Shown: one piece after another, positions 1-9,179 of the stretch
Layout of the letters: each line of letters opens with the position of its first letter
Position numbering within the stretch: position 1 is the stretch's first letter
DNA from: Terrirhizobium terrae
GTDB taxonomy: Bacteria > Pseudomonadota > Alphaproteobacteria > Rhizobiales > Rhizobiaceae
Assembly: GCF_030323265.1 (NCBI RefSeq)
Contig: NZ_CP104990.1
Coordinates: 434,001 to 498,000, forward strand
Reading direction: 5' to 3'
DNA length: 64,000 nt
The notes under the pieces: generated by a model
Seen by the model: the letters and a program-made list of their open reading frames with translations, nothing else
The model's database searches: none
Told to the model about the DNA's origin: nothing
Program-made: the position numbers and the translations under genes

Positions 1-1074
1 GGGTGCGTGCACAGCATCCCTCATGCGTGCAGGAGCCACGACCGGATAATTGCGCTTTATCACTTGTCCTAGATTGCCGGAGGCGGCAAGGTGATGGTTC
101 ATTCCCCCTTCCATGACGACGAAGCGCGTCCCTCGCGAGACCTTCACCGCATTCACTTCGCTCACATAAAGACCAGCCTCTCCGACCAGAAATCGGCCGG
201 GTTCGACGATGACATGTGCCTGGCTTAAAAGCGGGTCGGCGGCCATCAAACTTCTCAGATCAGGTATGGCTGCGGCGATGGCGTCTAGATCAAGATGTGT
301 GTCGATGGCGTAATACGGAATTCCAAGTCCCCCGCCGAGATCGATCGTCGCGAGGGGGCGTCCCAGCATGCGTGCAACGCGGCTCGCCAAATCGATTGAA
401 TGTCGCCACTGACCAATCAACGCCAATGCATCGAGGATCTGCGTCCCGCCGTAGACGTGAATGCCTACCAACTCAACATTCGGCACCTGCGTAATCGCTG
501 CAATTACGGCATCAAGATCTTCCTCGTCAAAACCGAATGCGGTCGGCTTTCCTCCCATTCGCATCGCACCAGCCTGGACAGCTGGCACCGGATTGATACG
601 GATAGACACCCGCACAGGCTTTTTGATTGAGCGAAGTCGCTCGATCTCGTCGAAACCTTCGACATGGATCTCGCCGATGCCTTCTGCAATGACGGTCTCT
701 AATTCCTGGCGCCGTTTACCCGGACCAGCAAAGATGATCTTATCTGGTGAGGCACCGGCTGAAATGGCGGACCGGTATTCGCCGAGCGACGCAATCTCAA
801 CGCCTGCTCCTTCCGCCACAAACAGGCCGATAACCGCTTTGGCCGGATTGGCCTTTGCCGAGTAGTAGATGGACGCAAAACCATCGAGCGCAACGGAGAG
901 ATTGCGATAGGCGTTGCGCATGATGCGACCATCATAGATATAGACAGGTGAGCCCGTCTGCTCGACGATCTGGCGCACATGAAGCCCGCCGGCGACAAGG
1001 TCATCACCATGGACTTCAAAAAGGTTGGCAGCGAGCACCTGGCCGTGATCGGCCGCATGGATAAGATCAGCCAC
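1..1074 (-). CDS. Type III PLP-dependent decarboxylase, exopolysaccharide-locus type (C-terminus off window)
   Basis: This is a fold-type III PLP decarboxylase (diaminopimelate/ornithine decarboxylase superfamily); 358 codons are visible and the C-terminal part lies left of the window. Visible motifs are YYSAKANP with the Schiff-base lysine at about residue 74, HVYGGTQ, the phosphate-binding loop DLGGGLG and EPGRFL. The catalytic cysteine region of the C-terminal domain is not in view. I chose the GTG at 1074-1072, which overlaps the stop of the upstream ligase by 8 bases, so the two are translationally coupled. It is the last visible gene of a leftward operon with an acyl-AMP ligase and an acyl carrier protein. 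The substrate is not shown by sequence. A free amino acid is possible, and so is a carrier-bound aminoacyl group. The family assignment is firm; the role in decorating a polysaccharide is inference. Confidence 0.85.
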   Translation of the reverse strand, partial: MADLIHAADHGQVLAANLFEVHGDDLVAGGLHVRQIVEQTGSPVYIYDGRIMRNAYRNLSVALDGFASIYYSAKANPAKAVIGLFVAEGAGVEIASLGEYRSAISAGASPDKIIFAGPGKRRQELETVIAEGIGEIHVEGFDEIERLRSIKKPVRVSIRINPVPAVQAGAMRMGGKPTAFGFDEEDLDAVIAAITQVPNVELVGIHVYGGTQILDALALIGQWRHSIDLASRVARMLGRPLATIDLGGGLGIPYYAIDTHLDLDAIAAAIPDLRSLMAADPLLSQAHVIVEPGRFLVGEAGLYVSEVNAVKVSRGTRFVVMEGGMNHHLAASGNLGQVIKRNYPVVAPARMRDAVHAP

Positions 1075-2593
1075 GTTCTATCCGCTCCCTGACTAGTTCG
1101 CGATAATCAACCTTACCGTTCGGAGTCACCGGCAGGCTTAGGACCAGTTCAAGGTCACGCGGCACCATAAAAGGCGCAAGTGATGCCGATATTGCTTGCA
1201 GGATCACTGCCCTGTCCACGCCGGAATCAAGAGGGATGGCAACGGCATGAACCTTCTGCCCCGCAAACTCATCGGGCAGACCGATAACCGCAACTTGACG
1301 AAAACGGCCGGTCGCCATCACTGCCTCTTCGACTTCAGACGGACTGATGCGGTACCCTGACGATTTGATCATCGCGTCATTGCGGCCGATAAAGCTAAAA
1401 ACCATCCTCGTCTTCGACGGCAAGATCGCCGGAAAAACAAACGATCTCGCCACCATTGTCTCGCGTGCGCAGTGGGTTTTGACGAAGTACTTTCGCCGTC
1501 TCCTCCGGCCGATTCCAATATCCCAGCGAAACGGTCGGACCTCGATGAACGAGAATCCCGGCCTCGCCTGGTTTGGCGCGATTGCCGTCCTGTCCGACAA
1601 TGAAGATTTCGCTCTCGGGAATGGCCTTGCCGATCGATGTTGGGCGCCGATCAAGCTCTTCGGGTGGCAGAAAGGTGGAGCGAAATGCTTCTGTCAGGCC
1701 GTACATAAGGAATATTTTGGTGTGGGGAAATGCCTTGCGCAGGTCTCCCACTGTCGATGAGGGCACTGCGCCACCGGAGTTGGTGATATAGCGCAGATCC
1801 GGCAGTTCGGTCTTGGAAAGCAGTGGTGATGCCTTGGTCAGGATAGCCCAGATTGTCGGGACGCCAGCGAGCCCAGTAATGCGGTGATCGCGCAGCGCAC
1901 GGACGATTTCGTCACCGAAACGGAAGCTCAACATGACAAGCGAGGCGCCCTGCTCCAACGCAGTCAGAAGCTGGTTGAGGCCGTAATCGAAACTGAAAGG
2001 CAGAACCGAGAGAATGCGATCAGTGGGGAGATCGAAAGATAGGTTCGAACGATGCGCGTTCCAGCCAATAGGTTTCGATGCGATAGCATCACCCCTTTCG
2101 GCCGTCCTGTGGAACCCGAGGTATATAGGATGGCCGCGAGGTCCTCGCCGATATTTGTATCAGTGGGCACCGCGTGAGGCTCTGCCTCATACATATCCTC
2201 GACTGTCAGCATCACAATGGCAACTTGCGCGTCGGCCAGACATTCGGCGACAATGGGTGCTAGCTTACGATTGGTGACAACGATCCGTGCGCCGCAATCG
2301 GCTACGATATGGCTGATCTGCTTACCTCGCAACAGAGCGTTGATAGGTACGAACACCCCCATTGCTTGGCTGACGGCAAAGATCGTCAGGCATTGCTCGA
2401 TGCCGTGCGGCAGGAAGATCGCGACCCGATCTCCACGCTCAAGCTCTGTGCTGACAAGTGCCGAGGCAAAGCGGCGGACGCCAGCATACATTGCTCTATA
2501 GTCAAGCTGGCGCTCGCCATCGATCAGCGCCAGCCGCGTGCTTTGTGCATGAGCAACGATCAGATGATGTAGCAAAACTGGTGCGTCAGTCAT
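1067..2593 (-). CDS. AMP-forming acyl-CoA/acyl-ACP ligase, two frame breaks
   Basis: This is an ANL-superfamily adenylating enzyme of about 509 residues once two frame breaks are repaired. The N-terminal part carries the P-loop-like motif YTSGSTGRPKGVMLSH. The middle part has the adenine-binding region MYGLTEAFRST. The C-terminal part has GRNDAMIKSSGYRISPSE and the late catalytic lysine context PNGKVDYREL. The first break lies at the GGGG run 2025-2028, where one added base restores ISPTDRILSVLPFSFDYGLN. The second lies at the A run 1397-1401, where two added bases give DGFFSFIGR, the usual family spacing. The start ATG at 2593 overlaps the ACP stop. The enzyme resembles the ligases of exosortase-A-type polysaccharide loci. 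It probably loads an acyl or aminoacyl group on the neighbouring carrier protein; the substrate is unknown. Confidence 0.85.
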
Positions 2594-2849
2594 GATGCTG
2601 AACGCGATACGAAATCGATGAGGCTTGCAGGTGTTGCAAGATCCTGAAAATCGAAATTGTCGTCCTCTATCGAAATCTTGAAGCGGTCGCTGAGAAACAT
2701 AATCAATTCAAGAAAGCCGAGGAATCGATCGCCCCTTCGAGCAATGCGGTGTCGGGCAAGAGAGGTGCGAGCGCGGGAAACCGCGTATTGAGGTACCCGT
2801 ACACCTCGGCTTCTATAAAGCTGGCAGAAGAAATCGCATCATGCGGCAT
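2590..2849 (-). CDS. Acyl carrier protein, one frame break
   Basis: This is a small acidic acyl carrier protein of about 86 residues. The first frame reads MPHDAISSASF and continues to GAIDS. The second frame continues FLELIMFLSDRF and ends in SRSAS. Adding one C to the CC pair (GG at 2721-2722 on the plus strand) joins them as GAIDSLGFLELI, which is the normal phosphopantetheine site, with the serine after Asp as attachment residue. Without the repair the protein stops just after that serine. The start ATG at 2849 follows GAGGAG at a spacing of 8 bases. The stop overlaps the ligase start (ATGA). It sits between the GNAT-like gene and the ligase, so it is probably the carrier for the group activated by that ligase. 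Confidence 0.8.
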
Positions 2850-2877
2850 GGCATGTTCTCCTCAAATTCGGTCGGTT

Positions 2878-3723
2878 CTAGACTTTAAGCAATACGCGCT
2901 CGGAATAGAGCTCATCGATTTTATGTTCGTCCCAATCTCCCTTGACCTGGTAACGCAGCCCACGTCTCCAGATCCAGGATAGGGGAGGCTTCAAATGTTC
3001 TGGCATTCTGAGGCTGAGAAGCGGCACGCCGCGGCCGATGAGATGGCGCGCCAGTAACCGAAGATTGTCGATGATGAGCTCGTTGCTCTCGGCGTAAATA
3101 ACCCTAGCGATCGAGATGCCCTTACGCTTGAATGTATCAAACACCAAGGGATGGCACCTACCGTTGATCTCCAAGAGGATGACTATGCAGCCAAGGTCGC
3201 GGTGCGTTTCAAGGTCTCTCTGTTGGCCGTTCGAGATTACTCCCGACGGCAGCTCTTCAAGCGATAAGAGGCGCCCTTGGGCACGACCGACAACTGCGAG
3301 TGCGGGCAGCGGCAGGAGATGAACGTCGTAGCTTATTGTCTTAAAGCCGAGGCGATCATTTAGTGCTGCGGCTGCAGCCGATGGAGTTAGGTCGGTATAG
3401 ACAGCGTTCGTATCGGATAACGCCGCAAGCAGCATTCGCGGTGCAAACCAGCGATGCTCCTCGCGTATATACCAACCCGACAAATTGACGATTCTGCGAT
3501 CCGTATCGGCATCGCGTCGCGGAATCGTCAAGAGCACGCCAACCGGCACTTCGCCCGCCATCAGCAGGCTGCCAATCGGTCCTTCCCGCGCGGTTTCCTG
3601 ATAGTCGGACAGCCGTTTTAGGCCTCGCTGCCAGAAGCCAGGTGAACGCGATGGAAATCCTTGGCACAGAAGCTCGGCTGCCGAGTCCAGTCCGTCATGA
3701 GCTATCGCTTGCAACTTAAGCAT
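2878..3723 (-). CDS. GNAT-like acyltransferase of the exopolysaccharide operon
   Basis: This 281-residue protein has no signal peptide or membrane segment. The middle part reads like a GNAT fold: a strand-rich stretch around VPVGVLLTIPRR, then WYIREEHRWFAPRMLLAAL, where the acyl-CoA pyrophosphate loop would be expected, and later LNDRLGFKTIS, a typical GNAT C-terminal 'LGF' motif. The C-terminal third is less familiar. The gene lies 28 bases upstream of the ACP gene in the same leftward operon. An attractive role is transfer of the ACP-bound group to a sugar amine or hydroxyl of the repeat unit, but the sequence does not show the donor. Other acyltransferase roles are possible. Confidence 0.6.
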   Translation of the reverse strand: MLKLQAIAHDGLDSAAELLCQGFPSRSPGFWQRGLKRLSDYQETAREGPIGSLLMAGEVPVGVLLTIPRRDADTDRRIVNLSGWYIREEHRWFAPRMLLAALSDTNAVYTDLTPSAAAAALNDRLGFKTISYDVHLLPLPALAVVGRAQGRLLSLEELPSGVISNGQQRDLETHRDLGCIVILLEINGRCHPLVFDTFKRKGISIARVIYAESNELIIDNLRLLARHLIGRGVPLLSLRMPEHLKPPLSWIWRRGLRYQVKGDWDEHKIDELYSERVLLKV

Positions 3724-3870
3724 GGATTTCGTCTGAGCCCCTCATCTCCGAAATCTCTATCTGTCACCTCTTCAGAAAGTTTAAATGGAATGATCCTAGC
3801 GAAATTCTCGCGTGAATACGGTAAATGAAATGAATAATGAGCCTGATAAAAGTATTTATAACGACGTTAC

Positions 3871-5735
3871 TCAAGGGCTCCCATATGCCACGTCGAGTGC
3901 GGCGCGTTCGACAATTCCGTAGAGCACATCGCGGCTGGCTTTGGGGGTGATGTTGTGATCGGTGTCCTCTATGATATGCAGTTCTGTGTTGGGGAAGGCC
4001 GTTAGTTTCACTGCACCCTTCCCGAAATGGGCGTAGAGATTGTCGAGGCCCACATCGCCGGCGCTATAGACAAGGCGGGTGCCCGCCTGCCGCCGTGACA
4101 GGCTCCGGAAATCAGCATGCACTGCTTTGTTAAGTCGTTCGGTTGGCATCCACGGGCCAAGCAAAGGCGCTAGGAGATTGGAAAGGCGCTGGGCAAGACG
4201 GGTACGAATATGGCGGACTGCTGCGCCGACATTAATATCTCCTCGGATTAGTCGGTAGAACGTATCAATCCGTAAGGCCCTCTGTGAATAGTCGGAAAGC
4301 GGCCGCGGCGCACTTCGTGCAACTTCTTCAGTGGGAGTGCCAAGCCATCGAAAGATGTAGGGATTGACGGCTATGCAGCCTGCCCATCTCATGTCCTGGG
4401 CCGCCGCTCGGAACGCGACATATGCGCCGCTGCAGCGGCCGTAAAGCAGGGCCGGTCCGGTTCGGCCGACCGTATCGAGGAAGGAGCGAACAATTTCCAG
4501 GTCGGCGATCTGCTGATCGTCGTAGACGACCTGATCGCGCCGACCGAAAAATGGCGGACTGTCGCCTACGCCGGCGCTATCGAAACGAAGTGACGCGATG
4601 CCTTTCCCTGCAAGACGACGGGCAAGCTCCACGCCCGACCGGCTCCATCCTGCCTGGTGGTCGTAAGCAGTACTCAAAAGCACTACCGTCACGATCGTCC
4701 CATTATTCTCGGGCTCGCACATGGTGCCGATTAACTGCTTATCTCCTTCTCCTATTCTGACCGCAGTCTCACGCACTGTGCCATCGGTGACAACGGCACT
4801 GGCCGCTGGAGGTGCGGGTACCTCGTCGATCAGATTGGTTGCTTCAGGAACGGCTTTTATCCACTCGATGAAATCCTTCATCAAAGTCTTCGGAAAACGC
4901 TGGCCGTGCGGATTTTCGACCAGCCTATCATAATCCGGAAAAGCGCAGTCTTGAAGCGTTGCGCCAAGTGTCGAAAGCCGCTCACGCAACTGGCGATCGG
5001 ACGCGCTCTCGGGACGCGCTGCGAGGAATATCGGCACGTTTGCCGCCGCCTCAAACAGCTCCGCATTTAACTCCTGAAGGGTAGCCACGATTCCCGCCGG
5101 CAGCGTCAGGCCTGCAATTGATCCCGGCATCGGGTCGCGCCTATGTGCTGGGACGCCAACGCCTTCGTCAATCATCGTCGACCAAACAGACAGTTCTCGC
5201 AGGTAGCGCTTGCCAACGACGACCGGAGCAAAAAAGCCAAACCGGCCAGATTCTCCACCGTTTGTGCTGCCTTTACCGCAATAGCTGCACCGAGCCCGAA
5301 GCCGACGAGAACCACGGTCCTTGCGCCGGACAGGCTGAGCAAGGCGTCTGCGCCTTGGCATGCAGCCCTTGTCCAGCAATCAATGTCAATCGAGGTATCC
5401 GCTCGATCCAGCGCGTTGCCCGTGCCCGGATAATCAAAACGCAAACTGGCGATACCGACGTTCGCAAGATCTTCGGCAATGATCCGGAAAAAGCGGCGCG
5501 TGCCAAGCTCGTCAATGCCCCATGGACTTAGAAACAGCACGCTTATGTCGCGACCTGCGCAACCAGTGGTAACCGGTTTGAACAGTCCAGGATTGCCTGA
5601 AAAGCTGACAGGGCAAGCTGCAGCGGGTGCCTGAGATGCAATTCCGTCTGCCCGGTCAAGGGTGATGGTGCTGTGAGCAATCCCCACAATATTCCCTTTC
5701 CTTATGGGCGATGACGCGACCTGCACCACGGCCAA
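3871..5735 (-). CDS. Tandem alpha/beta-hydrolase protein of the exopolysaccharide operon, one frame break
   Basis: This is a protein of about 621 residues with two alpha/beta-hydrolase domains. The first frame covers the N-terminal domain (LFLSPWGIDELGTRRFF, SLRFDYPGTG, LVGFGLGAA). The second covers its end (FPDYDRLVENPHGQRFPK) and a full second domain (SLRFDSAGVGDS, LLYGRCSGAY, and a late DTDHNIT with a likely catalytic histidine). The break is at the A run 5230-5235 (T run in the coding strand); one added base gives LAFFAPVVVGKRYL. The nucleophile elbow is odd in both halves: Gly-Phe-Gly-Leu-Gly in the first and Gly-Arg-Cys-Ser-Gly in the second, so neither has serine in the usual place. 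The start is uncertain (TTG at 5735, with GTGs just downstream). Similar hydrolases occur in exosortase-A-type loci. The substrate is unknown, and a thioesterase role on the ACP product is possible. Confidence 0.7.
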
Positions 5736-5809
5736 AACAAGATGACGACAACCATATCTTGATAGAATAGACCGTCAGCAGCCCTGATCTACCTTGACAG
5801 GAAGCTCTC

Positions 5810-7111
5810 CTAGGCTGCGACCGTTTCCTCCGGCTTTCCCTCAACCGGCTCGACCTTCATCAAGACGAGCCAAGTCGCAGCTACCAGGGTGGCCTGAACC
5901 AGAAGCCGGGCTAGGCCAGCACCCATCAGGCCGCCGAGCAATGCGCCGGCCCAGACGGCAGGCACCATGATAAGGGCGGCAATCGTGAGAAGAGCAATGC
6001 GGATATTCTGTTTCCCGACTGCGCGCAAAAGATCGGCTCCGATGCCCGAAAGCCCCATGAGAAGCGGTAGGAGCGCGAGCAGCTGGATTATGTCTGGTGT
6101 CCCGTCATATTCGTGACCGATTAAGAAAGGCAGATAATCGGCGATGAAATAGAGAAAGACAGCGATCGGTACCGAGAGTAAGAGCGAGAGTGGCACTAAA
6201 CGCAGCCCAAAGCGCACGCTTTCGCTTGAGCTTGCCGAGGCGTTGCGAAAATGGCGGGTATAGGTCGCGTAAAGTAGCGCCCGCACGGGTGCGGAGGCTG
6301 CATCGACGATCTTAAACCCTGCTGCATACTGACCTGCGACGGCAGGACCTAACGCATGCGCGACAGCCGGCTTGTCGATGTCAGCAACGCTGCCGACGGC
6401 GACGAATTCCAAACAGTATTGAAGGCCAAGCGCGATGTCCCTCCGGATGACGGCCGGAGTAGGCAGCCCGCAGGTGAAACGGACGAGAGCGACCGCAACG
6501 GTGGCGCCCAACGCTGACGCACAGAGATACCACCAAGCCCAATTGTCGAGTGTCAGATCTGGCTCCATCACGATCGCCATCGTAAGGAAGAGTAATCGCA
6601 GGATTGCGAGCCCTACATTGACAAGAAACTGCAGGTCCGCCCTGTCGCGGGCCATGAACGTGCTGGCGCAAACGGCAACGACGCGTCCGAAGATGAGATG
6701 CGCACCGACAAAAGCAACCAGTGACGATATGGCGAGGTGCTCGCCTATAAGAGCGTAACCAATGATCGTTGCAGCTGCACCGGCAACCGGCATCGTCAGG
6801 CCGGACATCGCAACGCTATGTCCGAGATAGCGGCTGAAATTCGCCGGATCAACTGCCGAGCGCTGGATCATGACATGGTCACTGCCTAGGCCGACCAAAA
6901 GCACACCGATGCCGTTGATACTCGAAAGCGTGACGAACACACCATAGTCAGATGCACCGAGATAGCGCGAGATCAACATGAAGTAGCCAAACTGGATGAC
7001 CAACTGAATGCCGAAGTTGAAAGTATAGACGACCGTATTCCTGGCAAGCAGAGAGCCGCGCAGTCTGCGCGCAAATTTAACGATCGCTTGCATAATGCCC
7101 TCGGATACCAA
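5810..7111 (-). CDS. Wzx-type oligosaccharide flippase
   Basis: This is a 433-residue polytopic membrane protein of the MOP/PST flippase superfamily. It has about 12 hydrophobic segments, starting with NTVVYTFNFGIQLVIQFGYFM and the motif SRYLGASDYGVFVTLSSI typical of polysaccharide exporters. The C-terminus is charged (KPEETVAA). It would flip lipid-linked repeat units across the inner membrane before polymerisation by the Wzy-like protein at 17693-19025. It is the first gene of the leftward operon and faces the deacetylase gene across a 173-base divergent promoter region. The start ATG is one of two close candidates (7111 or 7093); the second, MQAIVKFARRL, has a typical basic N-terminus. The assignment is by family and context. 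Confidence 0.85.
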   Translation of the reverse strand: MVSEGIMQAIVKFARRLRGSLLARNTVVYTFNFGIQLVIQFGYFMLISRYLGASDYGVFVTLSSINGIGVLLVGLGSDHVMIQRSAVDPANFSRYLGHSVAMSGLTMPVAGAAATIIGYALIGEHLAISSLVAFVGAHLIFGRVVAVCASTFMARDRADLQFLVNVGLAILRLLFLTMAIVMEPDLTLDNWAWWYLCASALGATVAVALVRFTCGLPTPAVIRRDIALGLQYCLEFVAVGSVADIDKPAVAHALGPAVAGQYAAGFKIVDAASAPVRALLYATYTRHFRNASASSSESVRFGLRLVPLSLLLSVPIAVFLYFIADYLPFLIGHEYDGTPDIIQLLALLPLLMGLSGIGADLLRAVGKQNIRIALLTIAALIMVPAVWAGALLGGLMGAGLARLLVQATLVAATWLVLMKVEPVEGKPEETVAA

Positions 7112-7284
7112 TCAATCTAAATATCGACGTCAGCTTCAGATAAATTGCGTTATCTCGTGTTTCGCAGTGAAACATCCTATTTCAATCCGCGAGAACCCCG
7201 CAACTCTGAACGATTTATAAGCTAAACCGTTTCTTGATATTTTATTTTTAAAGAATAAAGCAGATTTATCCGATCGGTGCAGCA

Positions 7285-7968
7285 ATGCTTGCCAATACAC
7301 TCTACCTGACCTTTCATGGAATTGGTGCGCCTGTGGTCGAGCCGGCACAGGGTGAGCTTAAGTACTTTGTTTCGGCTAATGTCTACCGCCGCACAATCGA
7401 GATGCTCGAATTTCTCGAAAAGCAGACCGCGATCAGTGCCCATGTCACCTTTGATGACGGCAATCTCTCCGACTATACAGTGGGACTGCCCGCGCTGCTT
7501 GAACACGGCCGCCGTGGCACGTTCTTTGTTTTGGCCGATCGCATCGGCCGAGAGGGCTATCTCTCCGCAGCACAAATCCGCGAGATCGCAGCGGCACATA
7601 TGCAAATAGGCACGCACGGTCATGATCACGTCGACTGGCGGTATCTTGACCAGGCAGGTGTTGAGCGCGAACTCGTTTTCGCACGTAAGAAGATCGAGGA
7701 TGTGCTCGGTTCCGCAGTTACTACTGCTTCAGTGCCCTTTGGGCGCTTCGACAGGCAGTTGTTACGCCGTTTGAAAGCGCTAGGCTATGCGCGGGTATTT
7801 ACGAGTTCGACGGGTTTAACCTGCGATAGAGGCTTTCTCTGTCCCCGCCGTTCGCTAACCAGCAGCTTCGATCCAAATATGGAGCTCGCCTCTCTGGCTA
7901 ATTCGGACGAGAAGCTGAGAGGCGCATTCTATGATGTGGCTCGGCGGTTGCGCTATTCTCAGTGGTAG
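7285..7968 (+). CDS. Polysaccharide deacetylase family protein (cytoplasmic type)
   Basis: This is a 227-residue carbohydrate esterase 4-type (NodB homology) protein. Motif 1 is VTFDDGNLSDY, with the Asp-Asp pair for base and metal binding. Motif 2 is IGTHGHDHVDW, supplying the HxxxH-type metal histidines. There is no signal peptide (it begins MLANTLYLTFHGIG), so it should act in the cytoplasm on a lipid- or nucleotide-linked N-acetyl sugar, not on exported polymer. It is transcribed away from the flippase and ends before a 290-base AT-rich gap that precedes the glycosyltransferase operon. Its product may supply a free amine for later acylation, which would fit the ligase/ACP/acyltransferase genes in the leftward operon; that link is inference. 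Confidence 0.8.
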   Translation: MLANTLYLTFHGIGAPVVEPAQGELKYFVSANVYRRTIEMLEFLEKQTAISAHVTFDDGNLSDYTVGLPALLEHGRRGTFFVLADRIGREGYLSAAQIREIAAAHMQIGTHGHDHVDWRYLDQAGVERELVFARKKIEDVLGSAVTTASVPFGRFDRQLLRRLKALGYARVFTSSTGLTCDRGFLCPRRSLTSSFDPNMELASLANSDEKLRGAFYDVARRLRYSQW

Positions 7969-7971
7969 TAT

Positions 7972-7999
7972 CTTCATGTTGATTTATTTTTAAAAATCA
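7972..7999 (+). terminator. AT-rich hairpin after the deacetylase gene
   Basis: Just after the deacetylase stop lies an AT-rich imperfect inverted repeat, TTGATTT followed by TTTTTA and AAAATCAAA. It could end the transcript, but the stem has no GC clamp and could equally be part of the AT-rich promoter region that follows. Low confidence. Confidence 0.25.
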
Positions 8000-8197
8000 A
8001 ATGGAGATTTGGCATTTTGCTGATCTGTATAGCAAGAGTCTCTAATATTTAATTGTATTTGGCATATGATCATTTCATTAACCTGATATTTATTCCCAGA
8101 ACACAAGGTTCTCAACAAAATACAGAAATTTACTTTCTGTTAGACGCGTTACGCCATCAATTCCACATTACATTGACGCAATTAAACTTGTTTCAGA

Positions 8198-8215
8198 TTG
8201 GCATTCTGACTGCGT
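8198..8215 (+). promoter_or_regulatory. Candidate sigma-54 promoter of the glycosyltransferase operon
   Basis: The sequence TTGGCATTCTGACTGCGT keeps the invariant GG and GC dinucleotides of sigma-54 promoters with exactly 10 bases between them. It matches TTGGCA of the -24 element and CTGC of the -12 element. It lies 46 bases upstream of the GTG start and about 28 bases upstream of the ribosome site AGAGGAGG. The match is partial (CG after TTGGCA is not present), so this is a candidate only. Confidence 0.35.
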
Positions 8216-8260
8216 AGAATCGCGGGAGCGTCAGCGTGAGCCAAGAGGAGGGCAGGCGCT

Positions 8261-9179
8261 GTGCCACTGATTTCCATAGTCATGTGCACTTTCGACAGAG
8301 AGGCAATGGCCAGACGGACCATAGCTTCCGTCTATGCTCAAATCCTACCCGTCGACGTCGATTTCGAAGTAATTGTCGTCGACAATACTGGCGCTGGCGA
8401 TGCTCGCGAATGGGTAGCGTCACTTTGCGACCTTGAACCCGCTCCGCGCTACATACACGCACCATCACCCGGCATTTCCCACGCCCGAAACGCAGGTGTC
8501 GCGACCGCACGGGGGATTTCCTCGCGTTCATCGATGACGATGAAATCGCTGAGCCCGAATGGCTTGGAAACCTCTACCGCGCGATAATCGAGCACCAGGC
8601 TGATGTGGGTACCGGACCGGTTCATCCCATTTTCGAGAACAAAAGCTCGCTGGGATGGGATCCATTGCCGTTCTTCTACGGCAAAAGAGAAGCTATGCCG
8701 ACAGGTGGACAGCTGGAATCCGCCCGAACCGGCAATATAATCCTGCGCGTAGCAAGCTGCTTTGATGGAACGCAGCCTTTCAATCCGCGGTTTGGTCGTT
8801 CAGGCGGAGAAGATACAGACTTCACCCATGGCCTTTTTTAAGAGGCCTTAAGATTATCTGGGTGGCGAACGCAGTCATTCACGAATTCTGGCCGAACGAA
8901 AAGGCCACTTTGCCTGCGTTTCTGCGCCGAAAGCTTGTCACAGCACGCAACACAACCTTAGTCAGGATAAGTCGCAAAGAGCGCCCACTTCGGGCCGCTA
9001 TGGTAATGTCGGCGAAAGCGCTTATTCAGCTTTTGCTTTTCTCGCCACTGGCCGCTGTTAGCTATTTGATCAACCGGCAACTTTATGCGCGCTGCGCGAT
9101 GCAAGTCATGTCGGCGCTTGGCAAGCTAACCTTTTTCCTGCGTGTGGGTTACTACGGTCAGGGCGGAGAGCGTACATGA
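8261..9179 (+). CDS. Family 2 glycosyltransferase, two frame breaks
   Basis: This is a GT-A fold inverting glycosyltransferase of about 306 residues. The first frame has PLISIVMCTFDRE and FEVIVVDNTGAGD, then SPGISHARNAGVATARG. The second frame supplies FLAFIDDDEIAEPEW (the DxD-type metal site), GTGPVHPIFE and the acceptor-side GGEDTDF. The third frame supplies GLKIIWVANAVIHE and a C-terminal hydrophobic helix region. Two repairs rejoin it: one G added to the run 8511-8515 gives ARGDFLAFIDDDE, and one T added to the run 8834-8839 gives FLRGLKIIW. The start is GTG 8261, with AGAGGAGG about 9 bases upstream. It opens the rightward polysaccharide operon; its stop overlaps the next start (ATGA). 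The donor sugar cannot be read from sequence. Confidence 0.85.
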
